DNA from: Paenirhizobium selenitireducens ATCC BAA-1503
Lineage (GTDB): Bacteria > Pseudomonadota > Alphaproteobacteria > Rhizobiales > Rhizobiaceae
Direction: 5' to 3'
Length of the DNA: 64,000 nucleotides
Assembly: GCF_000518785.1 (NCBI RefSeq)
Contig: NZ_JAEG01000002.1
Span: 496,001 to 560,000 of the forward strand
The notes under the pieces were generated by a model, which did no database searches, was not told where the DNA came from, and was given only the letters and a program-made list of their open reading frames with translations. A program made the translations under genes and the position numbers. The stretch's first letter is position 1. Every line of letters begins with the position of its first letter. Of this stretch, positions 49,020 through 57,460 are shown piece after piece.

Positions 49020-51668
49020 ATGCGAACAGACACCGGCCGGATCATCAATCTGGCAGACTACCGCCCCACCGACTTCGTCCTGGAACGCGTAGACCTTACC
49101 TTCGAACTCGATCCGACCGAAACCAAGGTTGAAGCCAGACTCATCTTCCACCGGCGCGAGGGCGTCGACCCGAGTGCCCCGCTGGTGCTTGACGGCGACG
49201 AACTGAAGATGACCAGCCTGCTGTTCGACCAGATCGAAATGGCGCCCGAGCGCTATACCGAGACAGCCGACAGCCTGACGATCCGCGACCTGCCGGAAAG
49301 CGTCCCCTTCGAGATCACCGTGACGACGATCATCAATCCGGAGGCCAATACCCAGCTGATGGGCCTCTATCGGTCGAACGGCATCTACTGCACCCAGTGC
49401 GAGGCAGAAGGCTTCCGCCGCATCACCTTCTTCCCGGACCGCCCGGACGTTCTCGCCGTCTATACGGTCAACATCATCGCCGAAAAGGCCGCCAACCCGC
49501 TGCTGCTGTCGAACGGCAACTTCCTCGGTGGCGCCGGCTATGGCGAAGGCAAGCATTTTGCCGCCTGGTTCGATCCACATCCGAAGCCGAGCTACCTGTT
49601 TGCCCTGGTCGCCGGCGACCTCGCCGTCGTCGAGGACACCTTCGTGACCATGTCGGAACGCGAAGTGGCGCTGAAGATCTATGTCGAACATGGCAAGGAG
49701 GCCCGCGCGGCCTATGCCATGGATGCGCTGAAGCGCTCGATGAAGTGGGACGAGGAGGTGTTCGGCCGCGAATACGATCTCGACATCTTCATGATCGTCG
49801 CCGTTTCCGACTTCAACATGGGCGCCATGGAGAACAAGGGGCTCAACGTCTTCAACGACAAGTATGTGCTTGCCGATCCGGAGACCGCCACCGACCAGGA
49901 CTATGCCAATATCGAGGCGATCATCGCCCACGAATATTTCCACAACTGGACCGGCAACCGCATCACCTGCCGCGACTGGTTCCAGCTGTGCCTGAAGGAA
50001 GGCCTGACCGTCTATCGCGACCATGAATTCTCCGCCGACCAGCGCTCGCGCGCCGTCAAGCGCATCGCCGAGGTCCGCCATCTGCGCTCGGAGCAGTTCC
50101 CCGAGGATACCGGCCCGCTCGCCCATCCGGTACGCCCGACCAAATACCGCGAGATCAATAACTTCTACACGACCACCGTCTACGAGAAGGGTTCCGAGGT
50201 CACCCGCATGATCGCGACCATTCTCGGCCGCGAGGGGTTCAAGAAGGGCATGGACCTCTATTTCGAGCGCCATGACGGCGATGCCGCCACCGTCGAGGAC
50301 TTCGTCAAGTGCTTCGAGGACGCCAATGGCCGCGACCTCACCCAGTTCTCGCTCTGGTATCACCAAGCCGGCACGCCGCAGATCACGGTGTCGTCGTCCT
50401 ACGATGCGAGCGCCAAGACGCTGACCCTGTCGCTTGAGCAGATGGTCGCGGCAACGCCCGGCCAGACCGCCAAGGAGCCGATGCACATTCCGCTCAAATT
50501 CACGCTGATCGGCGAGAACGGCGCGGAAGCTCAGCCGACCACGGTGAGCGGCGGCGAGGTGACCGGCGACGTCCTGCACCTGACCGAGCGCAGCCAGACC
50601 TTCGTGTTCAGCGGAATCGGCGCGCGGCCGGTGATTTCGCTCAACCGCGGATTCTCCGCCCCTGTGAACCTGCATTTCGCCCAGACCAAGGAAGACCTCG
50701 CCCACATCGCCCGCCACGACAGCGACCTCTTCGCGCGCTGGCAGGCCATCACCGACCTGGCGCTGCCGAACCTGACGGCCGCCGCCAAGGCAGCCGGCGC
50801 CGGCCAGCCGGTCGAATGCGACGCCGCGCTTTGCGATGCGCTTCTGGCAATCGCCGACGACGACGGCCTCGAGCCGGCCTTCCGCGCCCAGGCCCTCGCC
50901 CTGCCGAGCGAATCCGACATCGCCCGCGAACTCGGCGCCAACAACGATCCCGACGCGATCCACCAGGGCCGCCAGGCGGTCCTGACCGCCATCGCCAAGG
51001 CAGGGGCCGCCACTTTCCGCAGCCTCTATGACGGGCTTGCCGCCTCGACGCCGTTCAGCCCGGATGCCGCCGGTGCCGGTCGCCGGGCGCTGCGCAATGC
51101 CGCTCTCGGTTTCCTGGCGCTCAGCGAAAACAGCCCGGCCGGTGCGGCGGAGGCCTTTGCCAAGGCCGACAACATGACGGACCTGTCGCAGGCCCTCACC
51201 GTGCTCGCGCACCGCTTCCCGGATGCGACCGAGACCCATGCGGCGCTCGCCGCCTTCGAAAGCCGTTTCGCCGCCAATGCGCTGGTGCTCGACAAGTGGT
51301 TCTCGATTCAGGCGACCATTCCGGGAGACGGCGCGCTGGAGCGCGTCATGCGCCTGATGCAGAACCCGCATTTCACCGCTTCGAACCCGAACCGGGTGCG
51401 GGCACTGATCGGCACCTTCGCCTTTGCCAACCCGACCGGTTTCAACCGTCCGGACGGCAAGGCCTATCACTTCTTCGCGGAAGAGATCCTGTCGATCGAC
51501 AAGCGCAATCCCCAGCTCGCCGCCCGCCTGCTGACGGCGCTGCGCTCCTGGCGCCTGCTGGAACCCCTGCGCGCCGACCAGGCCCGCGAGGCGCTGATGA
51601 CCATCGAGCGGGCGTCGCCGCTGTCGTCCGATGTCGCCGACATCGTCGAGCGCATGCTGAAGGGCTGA
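49020..51668 (+). CDS. pepN: Aminopeptidase N (M1 family)
   Basis: 882 aa, standard length; ATG 49020 follows AGGATAGACA. The N-terminal beta-domain (YRPTDFVLERVDLTFEL) is followed by the substrate motif GAMEN at 268-272, zinc motif HEYFHNWTGNR at 304 with His304, His308 and Glu327 (CLKEGLTVYRD), and the catalytic Tyr region TVYEKGSEVTRM. The C-terminal part is DUF3458-like. It trims N-terminal residues from peptides in the cytoplasm. It is followed by a large hairpin and a convergent DUF4344 gene. Confidence 0.97.
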   Translation: MRTDTGRIINLADYRPTDFVLERVDLTFELDPTETKVEARLIFHRREGVDPSAPLVLDGDELKMTSLLFDQIEMAPERYTETADSLTIRDLPESVPFEITVTTIINPEANTQLMGLYRSNGIYCTQCEAEGFRRITFFPDRPDVLAVYTVNIIAEKAANPLLLSNGNFLGGAGYGEGKHFAAWFDPHPKPSYLFALVAGDLAVVEDTFVTMSEREVALKIYVEHGKEARAAYAMDALKRSMKWDEEVFGREYDLDIFMIVAVSDFNMGAMENKGLNVFNDKYVLADPETATDQDYANIEAIIAHEYFHNWTGNRITCRDWFQLCLKEGLTVYRDHEFSADQRSRAVKRIAEVRHLRSEQFPEDTGPLAHPVRPTKYREINNFYTTTVYEKGSEVTRMIATILGREGFKKGMDLYFERHDGDAATVEDFVKCFEDANGRDLTQFSLWYHQAGTPQITVSSSYDASAKTLTLSLEQMVAATPGQTAKEPMHIPLKFTLIGENGAEAQPTTVSGGEVTGDVLHLTERSQTFVFSGIGARPVISLNRGFSAPVNLHFAQTKEDLAHIARHDSDLFARWQAITDLALPNLTAAAKAAGAGQPVECDAALCDALLAIADDDGLEPAFRAQALALPSESDIARELGANNDPDAIHQGRQAVLTAIAKAGAATFRSLYDGLAASTPFSPDAAGAGRRALRNAALGFLALSENSPAGAAEAFAKADNMTDLSQALTVLAHRFPDATETHAALAAFESRFAANALVLDKWFSIQATIPGDGALERVMRLMQNPHFTASNPNRVRALIGTFAFANPTGFNRPDGKAYHFFAEEILSIDKRNPQLAARLLTALRSWRLLEPLRADQAREALMTIERASPLSSDVADIVERMLKG

Positions 51669-51677
51669 TCTTGAAGC

Positions 51678-51719
51678 CTTGCCTCCCGGAAGCGGTGATC
51701 ACCGGCTTCGGGAGGCAAG
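51678..51719. terminator. Large hairpin between pepN and the DUF4344 gene
   Basis: CTTGCCTCCCG and CGGGAGGCAAG form an 11-bp stem, with an inner self-complementary GGTGATCACC. There is no T tract on the plus strand. It lies between convergent genes and probably acts in both directions. Confidence 0.55.
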
Positions 51720-51773
51720 CGCCTTGGCTGAAAGTTGAAACGCCAGGCGCGGAATTGCGGATCGCAACGGGCC

Positions 51774-52754
51774 TCAGCCCGAACGAGGCCCCCCGGCCTG
51801 CGGCGATATCGGTTGGCGCTGCCGCGGCGGGCTGGCCTCGTCCGTATCCTCCTCCTCGACGGCATCCTCGTCCTCGACCTGCTGCTCTTCGCCGTCCGGG
51901 TTGTCGATATACCACTGCGCGTCGAGCTCGGCGCTGTTGAGCAGGTCTTCGTAGCACAGCGTCATCTCACGATCGTCGGCGCTCCAGAAGGCGTTGGCGA
52001 CCCCGCACTCGGTCGCTGTCAGCTTGATCCCGTCCTTGAGCTTGTAGCTGCCGGAGAAGGCGGCCGCGACCATTTCCATCACGCCCGCCGTCTTGATCAT
52101 CTCGCGGAGATAGGCGAGCTGCGGGTCCTTGGTCGGCGCATAGGTGATATTGAACGCCGTCTTGTCGCTCTTGCTTGCCTCGTGCGGCTTCAACACCTTC
52201 TCCCAGCTTTGCAGCTGGCTCTGATATTCGCCGAGGCATTCCTCCGCCCGGTATTCGGGATAGTCGATGGATTCGGCGAAATCCTGGAAACGGCTCTTGT
52301 CCTTGCCGACCATCAGGCAGACGGTCGCATAGGCGCGCTGCTCGTCCAGCCCGTGGCTGTCCCAGAACGCAGTGTCGTCCTCTTCGTCCTCTTTCGCACC
52401 GGCGGACAGGAACCAGATATTGGCCCAGTCCTCGACGGCGCTGTTGAAGTCTTCGTCCTCGGCTTCGAGCAGGAGCAGCACGGCGAGCCCGTCGACCGCG
52501 TCCTCCTCCTTGCCCAGCACGGGCAGCGAAAACTCCGAGACCAGCATGTGGCCGGCCTCGTGAAACACCGTGGCGATGGCATTGTTGAGTGCGAACTGAT
52601 CGGCCTCGGTGGCTTGCTCCTCCGTCAGTTCGTCATAGAGCTTGGGCGGTGTGGGCTCGACAGCCCGGGCCGGAGCCGTGGCCATGAGGGAGGCCAGTGC
52701 GGCAGCCGCCGGCGCTGCCCAGAATGACGACCGGCGAGACGATCTCGAACGCAT
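51774..52754 (-). CDS. DUF4344-type exported metallopeptidase
   Basis: 326 aa from ATG 52754, after AAAGGAACTTC. A signal peptide ends near residue 31 (ASLMATAPARA). The zinc motif HEAGH is at residues 65-69 inside NNAIATVFHEAGHMLVSEFS, with a likely third ligand in the acidic segment near DFNSAVEDWANIWFLSAGAK. The DUF4344 part continues to CGVANAFWSADDREMTLCYE. The C-terminal tail of about 45 residues is very acidic and then Pro/Gln-rich (EEQQVEDEDAVEEEDTDEAS), which is unusual. It should act in the periplasm. Substrate unknown. Confidence 0.82.
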   Translation of the reverse strand: MRSRSSRRSSFWAAPAAAALASLMATAPARAVEPTPPKLYDELTEEQATEADQFALNNAIATVFHEAGHMLVSEFSLPVLGKEEDAVDGLAVLLLLEAEDEDFNSAVEDWANIWFLSAGAKEDEEDDTAFWDSHGLDEQRAYATVCLMVGKDKSRFQDFAESIDYPEYRAEECLGEYQSQLQSWEKVLKPHEASKSDKTAFNITYAPTKDPQLAYLREMIKTAGVMEMVAAAFSGSYKLKDGIKLTATECGVANAFWSADDREMTLCYEDLLNSAELDAQWYIDNPDGEEQQVEDEDAVEEEDTDEASPPRQRQPISPQAGGPRSG

Positions 52755-52997
52755 GGAAGAAGTTCCTTTCGGCTCTGCCGGAATGGATGTGAACGTCCCA
52801 TCGATAGGCGACACAGCCCCCTGTTTTCAATCAGATTCAAGCCTTTGGCCGCCGTTGCACAAAAAAAGCCGATTCCGATGAAGGGCTTAAGATTTTGTTT
52901 ACCCGACCCGTCTGGACAAGCCGAATCGCGGGTGATTCATTGAGTCAGATTCGGGCGAGCGGCGCTTCGGATCACACGAGGGATCGAGGCAGGGACA

Positions 52998-55340
52998 ATG
53001 TCGAACGTGCGGCGGGCAACCGCAGCCGATGAGCGGTTGCGACTCCAATTTTCAGGATTGGTGGCATTTTTCAATCGCTTGCGTGATCGCATCGCGGGCA
53101 TGAACAATCCCGACAACGGGCCGTCCCGATGGATCGAGACCGCGTTGCGTCGGTCCATCCCCATCCTCATCCTCGCCTTCCTGTCGGTCGTGGCCATCGC
53201 GCGTGTCGCCGGCATACTGGGAGAGCATGCCCGCATGGAAAGCGGCGTGCGCCAGACCACCGTGCTCGTCGCCACCACCGCCAATGCCGCCCTTGCCGGG
53301 CGCGAAGCGCTGTTCATCGCCGCCGACCGTGCCGCAGCGGAGGCCGCGCTCTCCACCCTGCTGCCGGCCGAGCGTCTCTCCGACGGCTCTTTCGTGCTGA
53401 TGGTCGAACCGTCGGGCCGGATCTTTGCCTCGTCTTCCGCCGGTGCCGGCTATGTCGGCCTGCCGCTTGCCAATCTGCTGCCGCAGGTCGCCGCCATCCG
53501 CCGCTTCGCCGACCAGGGCGGCGGCATCGAGACGGATATCGGCGGCGAACGTCATTTCGCCGTGCTGACCCCGATCGGCACCGATGGCGCTCTGGTCCTG
53601 ACCGCCCATTCGCTGCAGCAGAGCATGGCCTTCTGGCGCAGCGAGGTCGCGCTCAACGTCACGCTGTTCGCCGGTATTTCGCTGATCCTCAGCGTCATCC
53701 TCTACGCCTATTTCCAGCAGGTGAAGCGCGCCCGTGAGGCCGACGACATCTTCCTTGAGAGCAACATGCGGGTCGAGGCGGCCCTGTCGCGCGGCCGCTG
53801 CGGCCTGTGGGACTTCGACCTCGCCAACCGCAAGCTGTTCTGGTCGCGCTCGATGTACGAAATGCTGGGGCTGCCGCCGTCGAGCGACGTGATGGCCTTT
53901 GCCGACGCGGCGCGGTTGATGCATCCCGACGACGGCAATCTCTTTGCGCTCGCCCGCGCGGTTGGCCGCGGCAAGTCCAAGCAGATCGACCAGATCTTCC
54001 GCATGCGCCATGCCCAGGGCCACTATGTGTGGATGCGGGCCCGCGCCCAGGTGATCTGCTCCAACACCGGCTGCATGCACGTCATCGGCATCGCCATGGA
54101 CGTCACCGAACAGCACCGCCTCGCCCAGCGCTACGCCGAAGCCGACCAGCGCCTCGCCGACGCCATCGAGTGCACCTCGGAAGCCTTCGTCCTGTGGGAC
54201 AAGAACGACCGGCTGGTCATGTGCAACGGCCATTTCCAGCACGTCTACGGCCTGCCGGACAGCATCCTCGTTCCCGGCACCGAGCGCGCCGTGGTGCAGG
54301 CGGCAGCCCAGCGGCCGATCATCCAGCGCCGCGTCGCCGATCCCGACCAGAGCGGATCGTCGCGCACCACCGAGGTGCAGCTCGCCGACGAGCGCTGGCT
54401 GCAGATCAACGAGCGGCGCACGCGCGACGGCGGTCTCGTGTCGGTCGGCACCGACATCACGCTTCTGAAACGCCATCAGGAACGTCTGCGCGACCAGGAG
54501 CGCCGGCTGATGGCGACCATCGGAGACCTTTCGTCCTCGCAGCGCAAGCTGGAGCGGCAGAAGGCCGAACTGTCGGTTGCCAATGCCAATTACCAGGCCG
54601 AGAAGGAACGCGCCGAGGCCGCCAACAAGGCGAAGTCGGAATTCCTCGCCAATATGAGCCACGAGCTCAGAACCCCACTCAACGCCATTCTCGGCTTCTC
54701 GGAAATCCTTCTCGCCGGCATGTTCGGCCCGATCGGCTCGCCGAAATATTCGGAATATGCCCGCGACATCCACGAGAGCGGCAAGCATCTGCTGCACGTC
54801 ATCAACGACATTCTCGACATGTCGAAGATCGAGGCCGGTCAGATGAAGATCCGCTGCGAGACGATCGATCTCGATGCGCTGATCGAAGAGAGCCTGCGCC
54901 TCACCTCGATCCCGGCGGAAGAGAAGAATGTTCACATCGAACAGCGTGTTTCGTCCGGCCTGACCATGACGGCCGATCGCCGCTCGATGAAGCAGATCCT
55001 GCTCAACATCCTGTCGAATGCCGTCAAGTTCACGGAATCGGGCGGGCGGATCGCGCTTCGTGCCCGCAAGATCGGCGACGACGTCACCATCACCATCGCC
55101 GACACCGGCATCGGCATTCCCAAGGCGGCACTGGGCAAGATCGGCCAGCCCTTCGAGCAGGTGCAGAGCCAGTATGCCAAGAGCAATGGCGGTTCGGGCC
55201 TTGGCCTCGCCATCTCCCGCTCGCTGGTCAACATGCACGGCGGCAGCCTCAGTATCCGCTCCCGCGAAGGCAAGGGCACGGTCGTTTCGGTCCGCATCCC
55301 CGACGTGCTGGTCATCGAGACCCTGCGCAAGCGGGCCTGA
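52998..55340 (+). CDS. pleC: PleC/PdhS-family hybrid-free sensor histidine kinase with PAS domains
   Basis: 780 aa; ATG 52998 follows GAGGCAGGGACA. It has an N-terminal membrane segment (ILILAFLSVVAIARVAGIL), an extracytoplasmic sensor of about 150 residues, a second membrane segment (LFAGISLILSVILYAYF), one to two PAS domains at about 250-490 (GLWDFDLANRKLFWSRSMYE; AFVLWDKNDRLVMCNGHFQH), and the kinase core with H555 in MSHELRTPLNAILGFSEILL, then NILSNAVKFTESGG, DTGIGIP and GSGLGLAISRSLV. The H-box region (GMFGPIGSPKYSEYARDIHE) is typical of the DivJ/PleC/PdhS group that acts on DivK. PleC is the closest by length and architecture, but PdhS paralogues are possible. Confidence 0.78.
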   Translation: MSNVRRATAADERLRLQFSGLVAFFNRLRDRIAGMNNPDNGPSRWIETALRRSIPILILAFLSVVAIARVAGILGEHARMESGVRQTTVLVATTANAALAGREALFIAADRAAAEAALSTLLPAERLSDGSFVLMVEPSGRIFASSSAGAGYVGLPLANLLPQVAAIRRFADQGGGIETDIGGERHFAVLTPIGTDGALVLTAHSLQQSMAFWRSEVALNVTLFAGISLILSVILYAYFQQVKRAREADDIFLESNMRVEAALSRGRCGLWDFDLANRKLFWSRSMYEMLGLPPSSDVMAFADAARLMHPDDGNLFALARAVGRGKSKQIDQIFRMRHAQGHYVWMRARAQVICSNTGCMHVIGIAMDVTEQHRLAQRYAEADQRLADAIECTSEAFVLWDKNDRLVMCNGHFQHVYGLPDSILVPGTERAVVQAAAQRPIIQRRVADPDQSGSSRTTEVQLADERWLQINERRTRDGGLVSVGTDITLLKRHQERLRDQERRLMATIGDLSSSQRKLERQKAELSVANANYQAEKERAEAANKAKSEFLANMSHELRTPLNAILGFSEILLAGMFGPIGSPKYSEYARDIHESGKHLLHVINDILDMSKIEAGQMKIRCETIDLDALIEESLRLTSIPAEEKNVHIEQRVSSGLTMTADRRSMKQILLNILSNAVKFTESGGRIALRARKIGDDVTITIADTGIGIPKAALGKIGQPFEQVQSQYAKSNGGSGLGLAISRSLVNMHGGSLSIRSREGKGTVVSVRIPDVLVIETLRKRA

Positions 55341-55350
55341 TCTGCCCGGC

Positions 55351-57327
55351 TCAGGAATGGCTGCGGAGTTTGATCGCGTCCGGGTTTTTCGCCTGGTCGA
55401 AGAGGGCATGGGTGTCCTCCTCCGCCATCGGGCGGGCGAAGTGGAACCCCTGCACGGAGCGCACGCCCAGTTCCTCGAGGATCACCCGTTCCTCCTCGGT
55501 CTCGACGCCCTCGACGATCGCCTCCAGCCCCATTTCCGAGCACAGCGCCAGCACCGACTTGACGATCTTGAAGCTTGTACCCCTTCGATGGATATCGCTG
55601 ACGAAACTGCCATCGACCTTGATCTTCGACAGCGGCAGGCGGTGCACGTAGCTGAGGCTGGCATAACCCGTGCCGAAGTCGTCGAGCGCGATGCCGCAGC
55701 CGAGCTGGCGCAGCAGGTGGATTGCCGTGCTGGCCTGTTCGAAATCGCTCATCACCGCCGTCTCGGTGATCTCGAAGGTGATGCGCCTGGCATCGAAACC
55801 GCTGTCCTCGACGATGCCGATCAGGCGCATGACGCCCTCTATCGTGACGAGGTCGTGCGGCGAGAGATTGAACGACAGGAAGACATCGTCCGGCCAGGTG
55901 GCCGCGGCCGCCAGCGCACGCTCCAGCAACAGCCGGGTGATCAGGCCGATGCGGCCGTTGTATTCGGCAATCGGGATGAATTCGGCCGGCGACACCTGCC
56001 CGATGGTCGGGCAGTTCCAGCGCGCCAGCGCCTCGAATCCGACGCAACGCCGCGAGGCGACATCCATGATCGGCTGATAGACGAGCGATAGCTCCTTTTC
56101 CAGGTCGGCGACCTGAAGCGTTTCCTCGACGATCTTCTGGCGCGACAGCTCGCGCGCCTGCACCGCGTTGAACACCACGACGCCGGCGCGGTGATGGCGC
56201 TTGGCCGTGTAGAGCGCATAATCGGCACGCTCGTAGAGATCGTGGCCATTCTCGCCGACGTCGGGGTAAAGGGCGATGCCGAGCGATGCGGTCACCTGGA
56301 CGACACCGCTGCCGAGGTTGATGCGCTGGGCGATGGCGTCGCAGATGCGGGTGCCGAGCGCCATGGCGTTCGCCTCGTCGAAGGCTGTCAGGATCAGCGC
56401 GAATTCGTCGCCGCCCAGCCGGTAGACGGAGATCGTCTCGCTCTCGAAGCGCTTGAGCCGCTCGGCGATCTCGACCAGCACCCGGTCCCCGGCCGAATGG
56501 CCATACATGTCGTTGATCGGCTTGAAGCCGTCGAGGTCGATGACGCCGACGGCCAGGATGCCCCCTTCGGCCTCCGCCTGCGCGTGGCGGCGTTCGAGGG
56601 TGTGGAAGAAGCTGCGGCGATTGGCGATCAACGTCAGGCTGTCGAGATTGGCGAGACGCAGGTTCTCGTCCGACAGGACCTGCATCGTCCGGTTCTGCGC
56701 CTGCAGCACATGGCGTTGTTCGGCAAGCTGGCGGAAATCGCGATAGTGGGTGAGCAGGATGGTGATCATCGCCATGCTGACGAGAATGACGTTGACGCCC
56801 GTGGCGACGAAGGTCGGCTCGCCGCTCAGGACCATGGCGATGAAGAAGGGAATGTTGACGAGGACGGTGACGACCATCGCCGCCGAGCGCAGATGCATCA
56901 GGCAGAAGATGCAGCCGATCACGGTGATCGCCATGAAGAAGGCCACATGGGCCTGTTCATAGCCATTGCCATACGGCAAGAGCGCGAGCGACCATGCCGT
57001 GCAGAAGATGGCGATGGGTGCGGCCAGCCGATTCGTGGCCCGCAGCCGGTGATAGGCTTGGGCGGCATCGACCTTGCGGCGGCGCGCAACCAGCCAGCCG
57101 ACACCCCGCAGGATGAAGACGAAGGAAAGAACCGCCGGCAGGTAGATCACCAGATAGGCCGGTGCGATGTCCCGGTGGGTCCAGGCCAGCGAAAGCATGT
57201 TGGTCGTCAGGATGAAATAGAGCAGCGGAACCTGTTTCGAGAAGGCTTCGAACTGCGAAAGCGTGAGTTCGGGGTTGTCATTGGGGACCCTCAGGGTCTC
57301 CAGGATCCATCTGATCTTGTGCATCAT
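55351..57327 (-). CDS. GGDEF-EAL cyclic-di-GMP protein, membrane-bound
   Basis: 658 aa; starts at 57327 (MMHKIRWIL) with weak GGGA upstream. Several hydrophobic segments in residues 30-200 anchor it. The GGDEF domain (about 215-385) has intact YRLGGDEFALI. The EAL domain (about 400-650) retains the catalytic set: FEALARWN, FNLSPHDLV, FEITETAV, LDDFGTGYASLSYV, KIKVDGSF, EGVETEEE and QGFHFARPM. Both making and breaking of c-di-GMP are therefore possible. It is convergent with the PleC-like kinase and downstream of glnE on the same strand; co-regulation is not clear. Confidence 0.92.
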   Translation of the reverse strand: MMHKIRWILETLRVPNDNPELTLSQFEAFSKQVPLLYFILTTNMLSLAWTHRDIAPAYLVIYLPAVLSFVFILRGVGWLVARRRKVDAAQAYHRLRATNRLAAPIAIFCTAWSLALLPYGNGYEQAHVAFFMAITVIGCIFCLMHLRSAAMVVTVLVNIPFFIAMVLSGEPTFVATGVNVILVSMAMITILLTHYRDFRQLAEQRHVLQAQNRTMQVLSDENLRLANLDSLTLIANRRSFFHTLERRHAQAEAEGGILAVGVIDLDGFKPINDMYGHSAGDRVLVEIAERLKRFESETISVYRLGGDEFALILTAFDEANAMALGTRICDAIAQRINLGSGVVQVTASLGIALYPDVGENGHDLYERADYALYTAKRHHRAGVVVFNAVQARELSRQKIVEETLQVADLEKELSLVYQPIMDVASRRCVGFEALARWNCPTIGQVSPAEFIPIAEYNGRIGLITRLLLERALAAAATWPDDVFLSFNLSPHDLVTIEGVMRLIGIVEDSGFDARRITFEITETAVMSDFEQASTAIHLLRQLGCGIALDDFGTGYASLSYVHRLPLSKIKVDGSFVSDIHRRGTSFKIVKSVLALCSEMGLEAIVEGVETEEERVILEELGVRSVQGFHFARPMAEEDTHALFDQAKNPDAIKLRSHS

Positions 57328-57460
57328 TGTCCCGATGTCCGGCGTCTCTTCAACCGCCGCAGCCCTTCCCGACTACTCCATTTCGCCTTTCTACTTCAGG
57401 GTGCGTTAAATTAGAGAGAATCCCGCCAAAAAAACCGCACCCGACGCCGGCCCGCACCGT

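Noticed and set aside
49008..51470. 820-codon minus-strand frame across pepN
   Set aside because: The plus strand has the full aminopeptidase; the antisense product is low-complexity and Arg/Gly-rich.
53052..55409. 785-codon minus-strand frame across the PleC-like kinase
   Set aside because: Antisense of a clear histidine kinase; no recognisable domain.
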